This document shows, one piece after another, positions 25,006 through 33,046 of a stretch of DNA of 64,000 nt. The translations under genes and the position numbers were made by a program. The stretch's first letter is position 1, and the number at the start of each line of letters is the position of its first letter. A model generated the notes under the pieces. That model saw only the letters and a list, made by a program, of their open reading frames with translations, did not search any database and had not been told where the DNA came from. Location of the stretch: the NCBI GenBank assembly GCA_963751835.1, contig CAVVWD010000022.1, forward strand, positions 62,001-126,000. Direction: 5' to 3'. This stretch comes from JACVRW01 sp963751835 (GTDB lineage: Bacteria; Actinomycetota; Thermoleophilia; Solirubrobacterales; Thermoleophilaceae).

Positions 25006-25713
25006 GTGAGCGACACGAGCGAGATCGACGAGGGTTTGACGATCAACGGGAGCTCGACGAAGGCGGACGGGCGCCGCGAGGCCGGCGAGCGCACGCGCCA
25101 GCGGCTTGTCGAGGCGACCCTCGGTCTGCTCGCGGCACGCGGCGAGGACGCCGTCAGGCTGCGCGACATCACCGAGGCGGCGAAGGCCAACGTGGCGGCC
25201 GTCAACTACCACTTCGGGTCGAAGGACGCGCTCTGCCGGCACGCCGTCGAGCAGGCGGTGCGGAGCCAACTCGAGGATCAGATCGCGGCCGTGCGGGAGC
25301 TCGACGAGGATGCGTCCCTCGAGGAGATCGCCGCGGCGTGGGCGCGGCCGGTGACCGCCGCGAGCTGCGGCTCGCCATGCGAGGAGCGCGCCCGCCAGCG
25401 GATCATGGCGCGCGTCGCCAGCAACCCGCCGCGCGAGCTGCGCGAGTGGATGGCGTCCGAGCTCTCACGCGCCGATCCGGAGTTTCTCGTCCCGCTGCGG
25501 CGCGCGCTCCCGGGTGTGCCCGACGACGAGCTGCGCTTCCGGCTCGAGTGTGCGTCGGGCATCCTGCACTTCCTGAGCAGCGGGAACATGCGCGTCGACC
25601 TCACCGGCAAGACGAGCGACGACCTCGCCCGCCTGCTCACTCCGGTGATCGCCGGAGCACTCGCGGGGGCGCCGGCCGCCTCACCCACCGCGACGGCGGC
25701 TCAGCCGGTCTGA
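25006..25713 (+). CDS. TetR-family transcriptional regulator
   Basis: 235 aa from GTG 25006. An N-terminal TetR helix-turn-helix is at residues ~22-68 (RTRQRLVEATLGLLAARGEDAVRLRDITEAA, NVAAVNYHFGSKDAL), followed by a C-terminal helical ligand domain of the larger type. The ligand is unknown. An earlier in-frame ATG at 24946 would place the start inside the AT-rich operator region and is unlikely. It probably controls itself and the divergent small gene-DedA unit. Confidence 0.85.
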   Translation: MSDTSEIDEGLTINGSSTKADGRREAGERTRQRLVEATLGLLAARGEDAVRLRDITEAAKANVAAVNYHFGSKDALCRHAVEQAVRSQLEDQIAAVRELDEDASLEEIAAAWARPVTAASCGSPCEERARQRIMARVASNPPRELREWMASELSRADPEFLVPLRRALPGVPDDELRFRLECASGILHFLSSGNMRVDLTGKTSDDLARLLTPVIAGALAGAPAASPTATAAQPV

Positions 25714-25934
25714 GGACCGGAGAGCTCCGCGCGCAGGGCCGCGATCTCGAACACGGCGGAGGCGACGTACAACCGGCGGGTGCCCTCGATCTCCTCGTCG
25801 AGATCGGTCATGTAGGCGTCGACCGCCGCAAGGTCGGTGGTCATCGCGACGGCGCGCTCCGCGCGCAGCTCGATGAGGCGCTCGCGCAGCTCCAGCGCGC
25901 TCGTTCCGTTGCCTTTGATCTGATCGGGGAACAT
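25701..25934 (-). CDS. Small helical protein of unknown function
   Basis: 77 aa, not recognised. Predicted almost wholly alpha-helical with alternating Glu/Arg and Leu (LELRERLIELRAERAV, YMTDLDEEIEGTRRLYV). ATG 25934; a GTG-initiated extension to 25967 is possible. It is convergent with and overlaps the tetR end by 13 bp. Coding-like composition and a clean start support it, but no homolog is known to me. Confidence 0.45.
   Translation of the reverse strand: MFPDQIKGNGTSALELRERLIELRAERAVAMTTDLAAVDAYMTDLDEEIEGTRRLYVASAVFEIAALRAELSGPQTG
25705..25720. terminator. Possible bidirectional terminator hairpin
   Basis: CCGGTC-TGAG-GACCGG spans the tetR stop and the end of the convergent small gene. 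No T-run follows, so function is uncertain. Confidence 0.3.
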
Positions 25935-26062
25935 GGCTCGAGCGTCCCACCGGCGGCGCGTGCCCAACAGGCGGCTGGCTGGCGTCCTGAGGTTGGGTTA
26001 GCCGCCGGTAGCCACCGGGTCAGCCGTACCCCTGGGGCCAAGGGACGCCGGTCGCGAGCGGC

Positions 26063-26113
26063 GTGAACGTTCCCGACTTTGTGTCGTGGGACGACACCAA
26101 GTCGGGTTTGTAG
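26063..26113 (-). repeat. Dispersed stem-loop element, copy B
   Basis: Reverse-complement copy of element A: ACCCGACTTGGTGTCG-TCCCA-CGACACAAAGTCGGGAACGTTC. It lies 37 bp upstream of the trpS -10 box. Confidence 0.7.
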
Positions 26114-26129
26114 GTCCAACGGCGGCCCC

Positions 26130-26155
26130 GGACGGTGAGCCACCGTCCATAGACT
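26130..26155 (+). promoter_or_regulatory. trpS promoter with adjoining palindromic operator
   Basis: TAGACT at 26150-26155 ends 8 nt before GTG 26164. Immediately upstream, GGACGGTG-AGC-CACCGTCC (26130-26148) is a perfect 8-bp inverted repeat filling the -35/-10 spacer. A bound repressor there would block polymerase. Confidence 0.5.
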
Positions 26156-26163
26156 GGCGCCCC

Positions 26164-27153
26164 GTGCGCATCTTCAGCGGCATCCAGCCCACCGGGCGCA
26201 AGCACGCCGGCAACTACATCGGCGCCATGCGGGGCTGGGTTGAGGCCCAGGAGGTCGGCACGCCCGCGATCTTCTGCATCGTCGATCTGCACGCCACGAG
26301 CATCTCCTACGACCCGGCGGCTCTGCCCGGCTACGTGCTCGACACCACCGCGATGCTGATCGCCGCGGGGCTCGACCCGGAGCGCTGCATCCTGTTCCGG
26401 CAGTCCGACCTGCACGAGCACTCGGAGCTGTGCTGGCTGCTCAGCTCGGTCACGCCCTACGGCGACCTTCTGCGCATGACTCAGTTCAAGGAGAAGTCCG
26501 AGCGCGAGAAGGAGCTCGTCCGCACGAGCCTGTTCCTCTACCCGGTGCTCCAGGCGGCCGACATCCTCCTCTACAAGACCGACGAGGTTCCCGTCGGCGA
26601 CGACCAGCGCCAGCACGTCGAGCTCGCCCGCGAGATCGCGCGCCGCTTCAACGCCACCTACGCCGATGTGCTGGTCGAGCCCGAGCATGTGATCCCCAGG
26701 GTCGGCGCGCGGATCATGGACCTGCAGGACCCGGAGACGAAGATGTCGACGAGCTCGGGGACGGAGGCCGGCCTGATCTACATCGACGACGACCCCGACG
26801 CGATCGTCCGGAAGGTGAAGCGCGCCCAGACGGACTCCGGCAGCGACATCGTGCGGAGCCCCGACAAGCCGGGCATCACCAACCTGATCGAGATGCTGGC
26901 CGTGGCGCGCGGCGGCGAGCCGGCGCAGATCGAGCGCGAGTTCGACGGCCAGGGCTACGGTGCCTTCAAGCAGGCCGTCGGCGAGGGGCTCGTGGAGCTG
27001 CTCGCCCCCGTCCGGGAGCGCTACCGCGAGCTGCGCCCGGACGAGGAGAGGATCGAGGCGACGCTCGCCGAGGGAGCCGAGCGCGCCCGCGAGATCGCCT
27101 CGGTGACGATGGGCGAGGTGCGGGCGGCGATGGGCGTCGGCCCCACGCGCTGA
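26164..27153 (+). CDS. trpS: Tryptophanyl-tRNA synthetase
   Basis: Class I aminoacyl-tRNA synthetase charging tRNA-Trp, 329 aa, normal length. The N-terminal SGIQPTGRKHAGNY carries the HIGH-type motif, VGDDQRQHVELAREIARRFN binds Trp/ATP, and KMSTSSG is the KMSKS motif. GTG 26164 begins the conserved sequence 8 nt after TAGACT. A T-box leader is excluded if transcription starts there. scpA follows after 54 bp. Confidence 0.96.
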   Translation: MRIFSGIQPTGRKHAGNYIGAMRGWVEAQEVGTPAIFCIVDLHATSISYDPAALPGYVLDTTAMLIAAGLDPERCILFRQSDLHEHSELCWLLSSVTPYGDLLRMTQFKEKSEREKELVRTSLFLYPVLQAADILLYKTDEVPVGDDQRQHVELAREIARRFNATYADVLVEPEHVIPRVGARIMDLQDPETKMSTSSGTEAGLIYIDDDPDAIVRKVKRAQTDSGSDIVRSPDKPGITNLIEMLAVARGGEPAQIEREFDGQGYGAFKQAVGEGLVELLAPVRERYRELRPDEERIEATLAEGAERAREIASVTMGEVRAAMGVGPTR

Positions 27154-27168
27154 GCCTGGATCCAGACT

Positions 27169-27199
27169 GACGGCTGCCGTCGGGCTCCGCGTCTAGTCT
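27169..27199 (+). promoter_or_regulatory. scpA promoter region
   Basis: TAGTCT (27194-27199) ends 8 nt before ATG 27208. A perfect 6-bp inverted repeat GACGGC-T-GCCGTC lies at 27169-27181, near the expected -35 position. Confidence 0.4.
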
Positions 27200-27207
27200 C
27201 CCCGGCG

Positions 27208-27930
27208 ATGTCAATCGCCGCGCTCGACCTCGATCTCGAGGTCTTCCACGGTCCCTTCGACCTGCTCCTGACGCTGATCCTCAGGGAAGAGGTCGACCTG
27301 CTCGAGGTCGACCTCGCGGACGTCGTGCTCGCCTATGTTGAGCACCTGGAGCGCAGCGGCGAGCTCGATCTGGAGGCGGCCACCGAGTTCCTCGTCCTGA
27401 TAGCGGCGCTGCTCGAGCTCAAGTCGCGGCTGATGCTGCCGGCCGAGGACGACGACGAGCTCGACCTGGAGCCGCAGGAGGCCGCCGAGGAGCTGCTCGC
27501 GCGAATGCTCGAGTACCACCGCTACCGGGGAGCCGCCGAGCACCTGCGTGAGCGGCTTGAAGCGGAGCACGGCCACCGCTATCGCGCCGCGCCGCTTCCT
27601 CCGGAGCTGCGGCGGGTATCGATCGAGGTTGCGGACTCGGCTTACGACCCCCAGGCGCTCGCGGAGGCGATCGGCGAGCTGCTGCGCGTGCCCGCGCCGC
27701 TCGACCTGCGTCATGTGCGGCGGCCGGCGGTGTCCGTCGAGGAGCGCCTGCGCCACCTGCGGAGGCTGCTCTCGAACCGGGCCCGCTTCTCCTTCGACGA
27801 GGCCGTCGAGGGCGCCGACCGGCTCACCGAGGCGGTCACGCTGTTCGCGCTGCTCGAGCTCTACAAGGCGGGCGAGGCCCGCTGGGAGCAGGAGGTGCCC
27901 TTCGGGCCGATCACGGTGGCCCCCACATGA
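27208..27930 (+). CDS. scpA: Segregation and condensation protein ScpA
   Basis: Kleisin subunit of the SMC-ScpAB complex that organises and segregates the chromosome. 240 aa. The N-terminal EVFHGPFDLLLTLILREEVDLLEVDLADV is typical, the middle is acidic, and the C-terminal winged-helix segment (TLFALLELYKAGEARWEQE) contacts SMC. Stop overlaps scpB ATG (ATGA), as expected for stoichiometric partners. Confidence 0.93.
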   Translation: MSIAALDLDLEVFHGPFDLLLTLILREEVDLLEVDLADVVLAYVEHLERSGELDLEAATEFLVLIAALLELKSRLMLPAEDDDELDLEPQEAAEELLARMLEYHRYRGAAEHLRERLEAEHGHRYRAAPLPPELRRVSIEVADSAYDPQALAEAIGELLRVPAPLDLRHVRRPAVSVEERLRHLRRLLSNRARFSFDEAVEGADRLTEAVTLFALLELYKAGEARWEQEVPFGPITVAPT

Positions 27931-28508
27931 ACGAGCTCGCCCGCAAGGTCGAGGCGCTGCTGTTCCTCTCGTCCGAGCCGGTGTCGGTCGAGCGGCTCGC
28001 CGACGCCTGCGAGACCTCGGAGGGCGAGGTCGTCGAGGCACTCGCGCGCCTGCGCGAGCACTACGCGGAGGGCTATCGCGGCGTCGTGCTGCGCGAGGTG
28101 GCGGGCGGCTTCACGCTCGCGACGGACCCGGTTGCCGAGCGCGCCGCGCGCCGGCTGCTCGCCAAGCCGCGCACGCCGCCGCTCACCCAGGCCCAGGCGG
28201 AGTGCCTCGCAATCGTGGCCTACCTTCAGCCGGTCTCCCGCCCCGAGATCGCCCGCATTCGCGGCGTGGCCTCAGAGTCGGCGGTCGGCACGCTGCTCGA
28301 GCGTGGTCTGATCGAGGAGTCGGGGCGCTCGCGCTTCGGCGCAGTGATGTACCGGTCGACGGACCTCTTCCAGAAGCTGTTCGGCCTCACCGGGCTCGAC
28401 GCCCTCCCCGATCCGGCGGCCTTCGATCCGAGCCCGGAGGAGGAGGGTGAGCTGCGCGAGCGCCTGACCCGGGCGGGGGAGCAGCGCGCCCAGGCAGCGC
28501 CGGGCTGA
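27927..28508 (+). CDS. scpB: Segregation and condensation protein ScpB
   Basis: Dimeric winged-helix partner of ScpA. 193 aa. KVEALLFLSSEPVSVERLA, GFTLATDPVAE, LTQAQAECLAIVAYLQPVSRPEIARIRGV and TTDLFQKLFGL-type C-terminus fit the family. Followed by a 376-bp gap filled by a repeat element. Confidence 0.93.
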   Translation: MNELARKVEALLFLSSEPVSVERLADACETSEGEVVEALARLREHYAEGYRGVVLREVAGGFTLATDPVAERAARRLLAKPRTPPLTQAQAECLAIVAYLQPVSRPEIARIRGVASESAVGTLLERGLIEESGRSRFGAVMYRSTDLFQKLFGLTGLDALPDPAAFDPSPEEEGELRERLTRAGEQRAQAAPG

Positions 28509-28551
28509 GCCTGGTCCGGGCGGCCCGTCTGGGCAGTCCGGTACCTGGGTT

Positions 28552-28841
28552 GGTCTCCGCCGGCCGGGCCAGGGCTGGGGAAGGGGATGTTGGACGGCGG
28601 CCGCTGTGACCCTCTTGGCGAACGATCCTCGGCTGGTCCGCGAGTTTGCCGAATCTTCGTCGGCACAGGGCAGGTCCCAACCCGGGATCCGGCGCCACTG
28701 TCCTGCCTTGTGGGTCTCCTGGCCCACCAATCCAGGATCGCTCGCGCTTTCCAGACGCTGGCGGCCGAACCATCTTCGATCACGCCTGGGTCAGCCGCAA
28801 CCGAACGAGCAACACCCCTTCCCCAGCCCATACGCGAGACC
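28552..28841. repeat. ~290-bp inverted-end element, copy 1
   Basis: Lies between convergent scpB and rlmN. Ends pair as GGTCTC (28552) with GAGACC (28836), and GGGCTGGGGAAGGGG (28572-28586) with CCCCTTCCCCAGCCC (28815-28829), a perfect 15-bp match; outer CCGGTAC/GTACCGG (28538/28863) pair too. The interior shares roughly three quarters of its bases with copy 2 (44986-45270), including small hairpins such as GCCGA-N7-TCGGC. No convincing ORF. It could be a MITE-like element or a structured RNA gene. Confidence 0.8.
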
Positions 28842-28884
28842 GACCCGGCGCGACCCGGCCGAGTACCGGAAGTCCGGGTTGAGC

Positions 28885-29868
28885 TCAGGCCCGCGCGGCC
28901 AGCTGCCCACAGGCGGCGTCGATGTCACGACCGCGCGTCAGCCTCACCGTCGTGCGCACCCCGCGCCCCTCGAGCGCCTCGCGGAACGCCGCGATCGCGG
29001 CTCGGCCGGAGCCGCGGTAGGGCGCGTCGGTGGGGTTGTACGGGATCAGGTTGACCTTGAACGCGTGCCGGGGCTCGAGCAGCGCGGCGAGCTGCATCGC
29101 CTGCGCGAAGCGGTCGTTCACGCCATCGAGCATCAGGTACTCGACGAACACCTGCCGGCGCCGGCGCTCGTGCCAGCGCAGGCAGGCGTCGAGCACCTGT
29201 CGCAGCGGATAGCGCTCGTTGACGGGCATCAGCTGCGAGCGCAGCGAGTCCTCGGGCGCATGCAGCGACAGCGCGAGCCGCACGGGAGGGCCCTCCTCCG
29301 CCATGCGCAGGATCCCGGGCAGCCAGCCGACGGTCGAGATGCCGGTGTTCGAGTGGGCGATCCCGATCTCCGGCAGGCGTTCGCAGGCGGCGAGCACGTT
29401 GTCGAGGTTCATGAGCGGCTCGCCCATCCCCATGAACACCGCGTGGTCGACCGGCTCCGTGCGACGGAAGTGCAGCGCCTGGTCGAGGATCTCGGAGGTC
29501 GTGAGGTTGCGGCCGAACTTCATGCGCCCGGTGGCGCAGAACGTGCAGGTGAGCGGGCAGCCCGACTGGCTCGACAGGCAGAGCGAGCGGCGGCCGTCGC
29601 GGTAGCGCATCAGCACGGCCTCGAGTGGCCGGCCGTCGACCGTCTCGAACAGCGCCTTCTCGGTGCCGTCCCGGGCAAGCGCCTCGCGTACGACTTTCAG
29701 CGACGAGAACGGCACCCCCTCGGCAAGGCGGTCACGGAGCTCGAGCGGAAGATTGGTCATTTCCGCGTAGGAGCCGGCACCGCGCGCGGCCCACTCCCAG
29801 ACCTGCCGCGAGCGGAAGCGCGGCTCGCCTTCGGCCGCCAGCCGCTCGTCCAGTAGCAACAAGTCCAT
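28885..29868 (-). CDS. rlmN: 23S rRNA/tRNA adenine C2-methyltransferase RlmN
   Basis: Radical-SAM methyltransferase acting on A2503 of 23S rRNA and on some tRNAs. 327 aa. SLCLSSQSGCPLTCTFCATGRMKFGRNL contains the CxxxCxxC cluster motif; GMGEPLMNLDNV and SLHAPEDSLRSQLMPVNERYPL follow; the catalytic methyl-transfer cysteine is in DIDAACGQLA at the C-terminus. ATG 29868 starts the conserved MDLLLLDERL; a longer frame upstream overlaps the divergent gene and is rejected. A 61-bp divergent promoter region separates it from the GGDEF gene. Confidence 0.94.
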   Translation of the reverse strand: MDLLLLDERLAAEGEPRFRSRQVWEWAARGAGSYAEMTNLPLELRDRLAEGVPFSSLKVVREALARDGTEKALFETVDGRPLEAVLMRYRDGRRSLCLSSQSGCPLTCTFCATGRMKFGRNLTTSEILDQALHFRRTEPVDHAVFMGMGEPLMNLDNVLAACERLPEIGIAHSNTGISTVGWLPGILRMAEEGPPVRLALSLHAPEDSLRSQLMPVNERYPLRQVLDACLRWHERRRRQVFVEYLMLDGVNDRFAQAMQLAALLEPRHAFKVNLIPYNPTDAPYRGSGRAAIAAFREALEGRGVRTTVRLTRGRDIDAACGQLAARA

Positions 29869-29929
29869 ACCCCACGAGTGTGACTCACAGGCGGCCCGCC
29901 GGCTGCCGAAAGGGTCGGAAAGGGGACAG

Positions 29930-30829
29930 ATGCAGCCTTCCGACGATCCACAGCTCTTCCGAGCGGCGTTCGAGACCGCCGGCACCGGCATGGGCCTCGC
30001 GGCGCTCGATGGGCGCCTCGTGCGCGTCAACGCGGCCCTCTGCCGGATCGCCGCGCGGACCGAGGAGGAGCTACTCGCGATGATGCTGCCGGAGCTGAAC
30101 CACCCGGAGGACCGGTCGCCCGACGACCGCTCGCTGAAGGAGGTCACGGAGGCCGAGGCGGGCTGGCACCACGAGCGGCGCTGGCTGCGGCCGGACGGCT
30201 CGACCGTCTGGGTCGAGTTGCACTGTTCGGCGCTACGCGACAGCGAGGGCCGGTCCCGCTACCTGCTCTGGCAGGTCGCGGACATCACCGCGCGCCGGGA
30301 GACGGAGGAGCGCCTGCGCCACCTGGCCGACCACGACGGGCTGACCGGGCTGTTCAACCGGCGCCGCTTCGAGGAGGAGGTCGAGCGCTACATGGCGCAG
30401 GCGCGGCGCTACGGCATGCCCGGTGCGCTGCTCCTGATCGACGTCGACGGGTTGAAGGCCATCAACGACAGCGGCGGTCACAGGTCGGGGGACGCCGTGC
30501 TGGTCGCGGTGGCGGGGGCGCTCGGGCGCCGCCTGCGCCAGAGCGACGTGCTCGCCCGCTTCGGCGGAGACGAGTTCGCCGTGCTGCTTCCGCACGCGTC
30601 CGCCGCGGACGCCGCGAGGGTCGGGGTTGCGCTGGCCGCGACGGTCCGCGAGACGGTCGCGACCCCCGCGGGCCCGGTCACGATCAGCGTCGGCGTCAGC
30701 GCGCTCGGCAACGGCCTCGCGAGCGTCTACGGGGCGCTCGGCCGCGCCGACGCATCCATGTACAGATCCAAGGCGCGCGGCGGGGACGGGCTCGATCCCC
30801 GCCTGACGGAGGCGAGCGGAGCGGCCTGA
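29930..30829 (+). CDS. PAS-GGDEF diguanylate cyclase
   Basis: Soluble signalling enzyme, 299 aa. Residues ~8-125 form a PAS domain with PAC tail (FETAGTGMGLAALDGRLVRVN, YLLWQVADITARRE). Residues ~130-290 form a GGDEF domain with DHDGLTGLFNRRRF, LIDVDGLKAIND and intact RFGGDEFAVLLP, so it should make c-di-GMP from GTP. RQSD five residues before GGDEF is an RxxD product-inhibition site. No membrane helix, so the PAS input is cytoplasmic. GGGGA precedes ATG 29930. No EAL or HD-GYP partner is in this window. Confidence 0.92.
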   Translation: MQPSDDPQLFRAAFETAGTGMGLAALDGRLVRVNAALCRIAARTEEELLAMMLPELNHPEDRSPDDRSLKEVTEAEAGWHHERRWLRPDGSTVWVELHCSALRDSEGRSRYLLWQVADITARRETEERLRHLADHDGLTGLFNRRRFEEEVERYMAQARRYGMPGALLLIDVDGLKAINDSGGHRSGDAVLVAVAGALGRRLRQSDVLARFGGDEFAVLLPHASAADAARVGVALAATVRETVATPAGPVTISVGVSALGNGLASVYGALGRADASMYRSKARGGDGLDPRLTEASGAA

Positions 30830-30838
30830 TCCACGTCG

Positions 30839-30844
30839 TACGCT
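30839..30844 (+). promoter_or_regulatory. Putative -10 box for the pseudouridine synthase gene
   Basis: TACGCT ends 6 nt before GTG 30851, giving a leaderless start for the rsuA-type gene and the coupled aroH-hisC genes. Confidence 0.4.
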
Positions 30845-30850
30845 CTCGGC

Positions 30851-31558
30851 GTGCGGCTGGCCAAGTACCTCGCTCACGCCGGCGTCGCCTCGCGGCGCGC
30901 CGCGGAGCAGCTCATCGCCGCCGGCCGCGTCAGCGTCGGCGGGGAGCCCGTTACGGATCCGGCGCGGGACGTCGACGAGTCGAGCGGCGTCGCGGTCGAC
31001 GGTCGGCCCGTCGCGCCCGAGCCGCGTGAGGTCCATGCCCTGAACAAGCCGGCGGGGGTGGTCTCGACCGCGCGCGACACGCACGGCCGCCCGACCGTCG
31101 TGGAGCTGGTGCGCTCGCGGCGACGCCTGTACCCGGTCGGGCGGCTCGACGCGGACAGCACCGGCCTGATCCTCCTGACCAACGACGGCGAGCTGGCCGA
31201 GCGCCTCACGCATCCGCGCTACGGCGTCGAGAAGGTGTACCGGGCACGCGTGCAGCCCGCGCGGGTGTCGCGGCGCGCGCTCGAGGCACTCCGGCAGGGG
31301 GTCGAGCTCGAGGACGGCAGGACCGCCCCCGCGCGCGTCCGCCAACCGCGGCCCGGGGTGCTCGAGATCACGATCCGCGAGGGCCGCAAGCGCCAGGTGC
31401 GGCGCATGTGCGAGGCGGTCGGGCATCGAGTCGTCGAGCTGCGACGCGTGGCCTTCGGCCCGCTCGGACTGCGCGGCCTCGAGCCCGGGCAGAGCCGGCG
31501 GCTGAGCCGAGCCGAGGTGGAGCGGCTGAGGAGGGCTGCCAGAATCACCGCCGCATGA
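30851..31558 (+). CDS. rRNA pseudouridine synthase (RluB/RsuA family)
   Basis: 235 aa. An N-terminal S4 RNA-binding domain (MRLAKYLAHAGVASRRAAEQLIAAGRV) precedes the synthase domain with HALNKPAGVVST and the catalytic aspartate in GRLDADSTGLILLTND; REGRKRQVRRMCEAVGH is the family C-terminal signature. It isomerises a uridine in 23S (or 16S) rRNA; the exact site is not decidable. It overlaps aroH by ATGA. In many Gram-positives this gene sits between scpB and cmk; here the aro genes have been inserted. Confidence 0.92.
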   Translation: MRLAKYLAHAGVASRRAAEQLIAAGRVSVGGEPVTDPARDVDESSGVAVDGRPVAPEPREVHALNKPAGVVSTARDTHGRPTVVELVRSRRRLYPVGRLDADSTGLILLTNDGELAERLTHPRYGVEKVYRARVQPARVSRRALEALRQGVELEDGRTAPARVRQPRPGVLEITIREGRKRQVRRMCEAVGHRVVELRRVAFGPLGLRGLEPGQSRRLSRAEVERLRRAARITAA

Positions 31559-31920
31559 GGCTCAGAGCGCTCAGAGGCGCGATCACCGTCGGCGCTAACG
31601 ACGCCGAGTCCATCCTCTCGGCCACCGAGGAGCTCGTGCGCGAGGTGATGGATCGCAACTCGCTCGAACCCGGCGACATGGTCAGCTGCATCTTCACCTG
31701 CACGGACGACCTCGACGCCGAGTTCCCCGCCGTCGCGGCCCGGCGGCTCGGGCTCAGCTCGGTGCCGCTCCTGTGCGCGCGCGAGATCGGCGTCCAGGGG
31801 GCGCTGCCGCGCGTCATCCGGCTGCTGCTTCACTGCTATGCGGACCCCGACACGGAGCCCCGCCACGTGTACTTGCGCGAGGCGGTGTCCCTGCGCCGCG
31901 ACCTGGAGGGCGCACAGTGA
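31555..31920 (+). CDS. aroH: Chorismate mutase, AroH type
   Basis: Monofunctional chorismate mutase making prephenate, trimeric AroH fold, 121 aa. RALRGAITVGANDAESILSATEELVREVMDRN, PGDMVSCIFTCTDDLDAEFPAVAAR, VPLLCAREIGVQGALPRVIR and HVYLREAVSLRRDL match the family, including the Arg/Cys/Glu active-site positions. ATG 31555 overlaps the preceding stop, and the next aminotransferase GTG overlaps this stop. It supplies TyrA, encoded downstream. Confidence 0.93.
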   Translation: MRLRALRGAITVGANDAESILSATEELVREVMDRNSLEPGDMVSCIFTCTDDLDAEFPAVAARRLGLSSVPLLCAREIGVQGALPRVIRLLLHCYADPDTEPRHVYLREAVSLRRDLEGAQ

Positions 31921-32996
31921 GCCCGGGCATCGAGTTCAACTCCCGCATCGGCGACATCCCGGTCTACCCGGCCGCCTCGACCTACGCGTTCGAGGGCGAG
32001 CTCGTCAAGCTCGCCTCCAACGAGACCCCGTTCGCGCCGCACCCGCAGGTGCTGGAGGCGGTCGAGCGGGGCCTGCGCACGCTGAACCGCTATCCCGACC
32101 CCGCGAAGGCGGCACTGCGCAAGCGGCTGTCGGAGCGGACCGGCGTGGCGGCCGGACGGATCGCGATCGGGAACGGCTCGTGCGAGCTGCTCTTGGCCGC
32201 GGCCGACGCGATGCTCGAGCCAGGCACCGAGGTCGTCTACGCGTGGCCGTCCTTCTCGATCTATCCGCACATGGCCGCGATGTCGGGCGCACGCGCCGTG
32301 ACCGTGCCGCTGAACGACGCCGGCGAGCACGACCTCGAGGCGATGGCGCGCGAGGTCACGGTCGCCACACGCATCGTGATCGTCTGCAACCCGAACAACC
32401 CCTCCGCGACCGCGCTCGCGCCGGACGTGATCGACGCATTCGTGGCGGAGCTTCCGCGCCACGTCGCCGTGATCCTGGACGAGGCATACATCGAGTTCTC
32501 GGCACTGCAGGACCCGGACGAGTCGCTCGACCTGCTCGTGCGCCACCCGAATCTCGTGATACTGAGGACATTCTCGAAGGTGTACGGGCTCTGCGGCCTG
32601 CGCGTGGGCTACTCGCTCGGCGACGAGCGCTTCCGGAACGCGGTTGACCGGGTGCGCCAGCCGTTCTCGGTCAACGCGCTCGCTCAGATCGCCGCGACTG
32701 AGGCGCTGGGGCACGTGGACGAGCTCGAGCGCCGGGTCGAGCAGACCGTCATCGAGCGCGTCCACCTCGAGTCCGAGCTCGCCGCGCGCGGGCTCGAGAC
32801 GACCGAGAGCCAGGCCAACTTCTCCTGGGTCGCGCTCGGCGACCGCGACGAGGACGAGATCGTGAACGGGCTCGCGGAGCGGGGCGTGATCGTGCGCGCC
32901 GGGAAGGCGCTCGGCGAAGCCGGACGGCTGCGGGTGACCTACGGGACCCGCCCCGAGAACGACCGCTTCCTGGCGGCCCTCGACGAGCTTGTGTGA
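31917..32996 (+). CDS. HisC-like aromatic/histidinol-phosphate aminotransferase
   Basis: Class I/II PLP aminotransferase, 359 aa. Motifs: LASNETPFAPHP, NGSCELLLAAADAML, VCNPNNPSA, LDEAYIEF and TFSKVYGLCGLRVGY with the Schiff-base lysine near residue 221. Sequence alone says HisC-like. Placement between chorismate mutase and aroF-tyrA-aroA, with no other his genes, favours transamination of phenylpyruvate or 4-hydroxyphenylpyruvate. GTG 31917 overlaps the aroH TGA. Confidence 0.88.
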   Translation: MSPGIEFNSRIGDIPVYPAASTYAFEGELVKLASNETPFAPHPQVLEAVERGLRTLNRYPDPAKAALRKRLSERTGVAAGRIAIGNGSCELLLAAADAMLEPGTEVVYAWPSFSIYPHMAAMSGARAVTVPLNDAGEHDLEAMAREVTVATRIVIVCNPNNPSATALAPDVIDAFVAELPRHVAVILDEAYIEFSALQDPDESLDLLVRHPNLVILRTFSKVYGLCGLRVGYSLGDERFRNAVDRVRQPFSVNALAQIAATEALGHVDELERRVEQTVIERVHLESELAARGLETTESQANFSWVALGDRDEDEIVNGLAERGVIVRAGKALGEAGRLRVTYGTRPENDRFLAALDELV

Positions 32997-33007
32997 CGGA
33001 TAAAGGG

Positions 33008-33037
33008 TTGCCGAGCAGGCCTTTGGCCTGCTACAAA
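33008..33037 (+). promoter_or_regulatory. Putative promoter with internal palindrome upstream of the aroF leader
   Basis: TTGCCG (33008-33013), 18 bp, TACAAA (33032-33037), 9 nt before the leader ATG. The spacer is filled by the perfect hairpin AGCAGGCC-TTT-GGCCTGCT (33014-33032), which could be an operator here or a terminator of the upstream hisC-like unit. Confidence 0.45.
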
Positions 33038-33046
33038 CCATCGAGG

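Noticed and set aside
25968..26163. T-box leader for trpS
   Set aside because: No T-box core (TGGN antiterminator bulge sequence) was found and the -10 box lies 8 nt before the start codon, leaving no leader.
28226..28831. Minus-strand ORFs inside the first inverted-end element (and their relatives in 44560-45346)
   Set aside because: The frames of the two copies share fragments of similarity, as any DNA-level repeat would, but differ in frame, start and stop, with no conserved start codon or ribosome binding site.
32997..33040. AGCAGGCC-TTT-GGCCTGCT as a simple terminator of the hisC-like gene
   Set aside because: Not excluded, but no T-run follows and it exactly fills a promoter spacer, so it is described with the promoter instead of as a terminator.
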